DNA from: an uncultured Finegoldia sp.
Lineage (GTDB): Bacteria > Bacillota > Clostridia > Tissierellales > Peptoniphilaceae
DNA length: 14,569 nt
NCBI RefSeq assembly: GCF_900766215.1
Contig: NZ_CAAFUQ010000081.1
Span: forward strand, 1-14,569
Direction: 5' to 3'
The notes beneath the pieces are model-generated. The model was not told the origin of the DNA and made no database searches. It saw only the letters and a program-made list of their open reading frames with translations. A program made the translations under genes and the position numbers. This document shows, one piece after another, positions 14,214-14,569 of this stretch (positions are counted from its first letter, which is position 1; every line of letters starts with the position of its first letter).

Positions 14214-14569
14214 ATGAATATAGCTATTGTATGTGAGTATAATCCGTTTCATTTCGGTCACTTATATCAAATTAAACAAATAAAAAACATCTTCCCCCAA
14301 GCAAACATAATAGCAATAATGAGCGGCAATGTTGTCCAACGCGGTGAGTTTTCTATTCTAGATAAGTTTTACAAAACAAAGATTGCTCTTGAATACGGTA
14401 TAGACTGCGTAATTGAAATTCCTTCTGTATTTTCTTTACAATCAGCTGAAAATTTTAGTCGCTATGCCGTTAAAATAATAGACGCTATAAAATGCGATTA
14501 TATATCTTTTGGAATCGAATCAGAAATTGAAGATCTAATCTCATATAGAGATTTTATTATAGAAAATGA
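14214..14569 (+). CDS. tmcAL: tRNA(Met) cytidine acetate ligase, 3' end cut by window
   Basis: TmcAL uses ATP and acetate to make N4-acetylcytidine at the wobble base of elongator tRNA-Met. The first 118 residues are present. They include the nucleotidyltransferase-like EYNPFHFGH motif (8-16), with H13 and H16 of the HxGH type, and MSGNVVQRGE (36-45), typical of the YlbM/TmcAL family. The rest of the protein (about 400 residues in full) lies beyond the right edge. AAAGGA is about 10 nt upstream of the ATG. It is the only gene reading rightward here apart from the left-edge fragment, and it diverges from the macro-like gene. Confidence 0.93.
   Translation, partial: MNIAIVCEYNPFHFGHLYQIKQIKNIFPQANIIAIMSGNVVQRGEFSILDKFYKTKIALEYGIDCVIEIPSVFSLQSAENFSRYAVKIIDAIKCDYISFGIESEIEDLISYRDFIIEN

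Noticed and set aside
1..14569. CRISPR array, insertion sequence, prophage or attachment site
   Set aside because: I saw no spaced direct repeats, transposase or integrase genes, or duplicated tRNA ends; the tRNA genes are intact and followed by an ordinary terminator.

Overview
This window looks like chromosomal DNA of a low-G+C Firmicute. The A+T-rich composition, strong AGGAGG-type ribosome binding sites, a T-box before thrS, an L20-type leader before infC, a heterodimeric ABC exporter and a clostridial-style GME-fold (DUF6873-like) protein all fit Clostridia or Tissierellia. A Finegoldia- or Peptoniphilaceae-like anaerobe is my best guess, and that is inference. Almost every gene is on the minus strand, so transcription runs from right to left. 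Only the fragment at the left edge and the gene at the right edge are on the plus strand.

Right end, in order of transcription. Plus-strand tmcAL (cut by the window edge) diverges from a small degenerate macro-domain-like gene, and their candidate promoters overlap. Next comes a two-gene unit: a cytoplasmic zinc-dependent phospholipase C-like protein and an unrecognised 241-residue protein. Its promoter contains a perfect 16-bp palindrome. A strong promoter then drives a tRNA-Phe, tRNA-Gly, tRNA-Cys cluster that ends in a terminator.

Middle. Downstream of the tRNA terminator lie a two-part protein (possible GNAT-like N-terminus plus GME-fold C-terminus), hisS, a complete T-box riboswitch with a probable ACU (Thr) specifier codon, and thrS. 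With the tRNAs, this makes a translation-centred block.

Left part. A modest terminator-like hairpin separates thrS from an envelope operon. That operon holds two overlapping ABC exporter half-transporter genes, one with a degenerate ATP site, followed tightly by a full-length mprF-like gene (aminoacyl-phosphatidylglycerol synthase and flippase). A consensus promoter starts at the base next to the mprF stop codon and drives infC-rpmI-rplT through an L20-type attenuator leader. The best infC start is the rare codon ATA. The operon ends at a bidirectional terminator shared with the convergent plus-strand gene fragment.

Most of the window is conserved housekeeping DNA. I see no phage, insertion sequence or CRISPR. 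The least explained parts are the GNAT/GME-like protein beside hisS, the phospholipase-like/unknown gene pair with its palindromic promoter, and the degenerate macro-like protein beside tmcAL.
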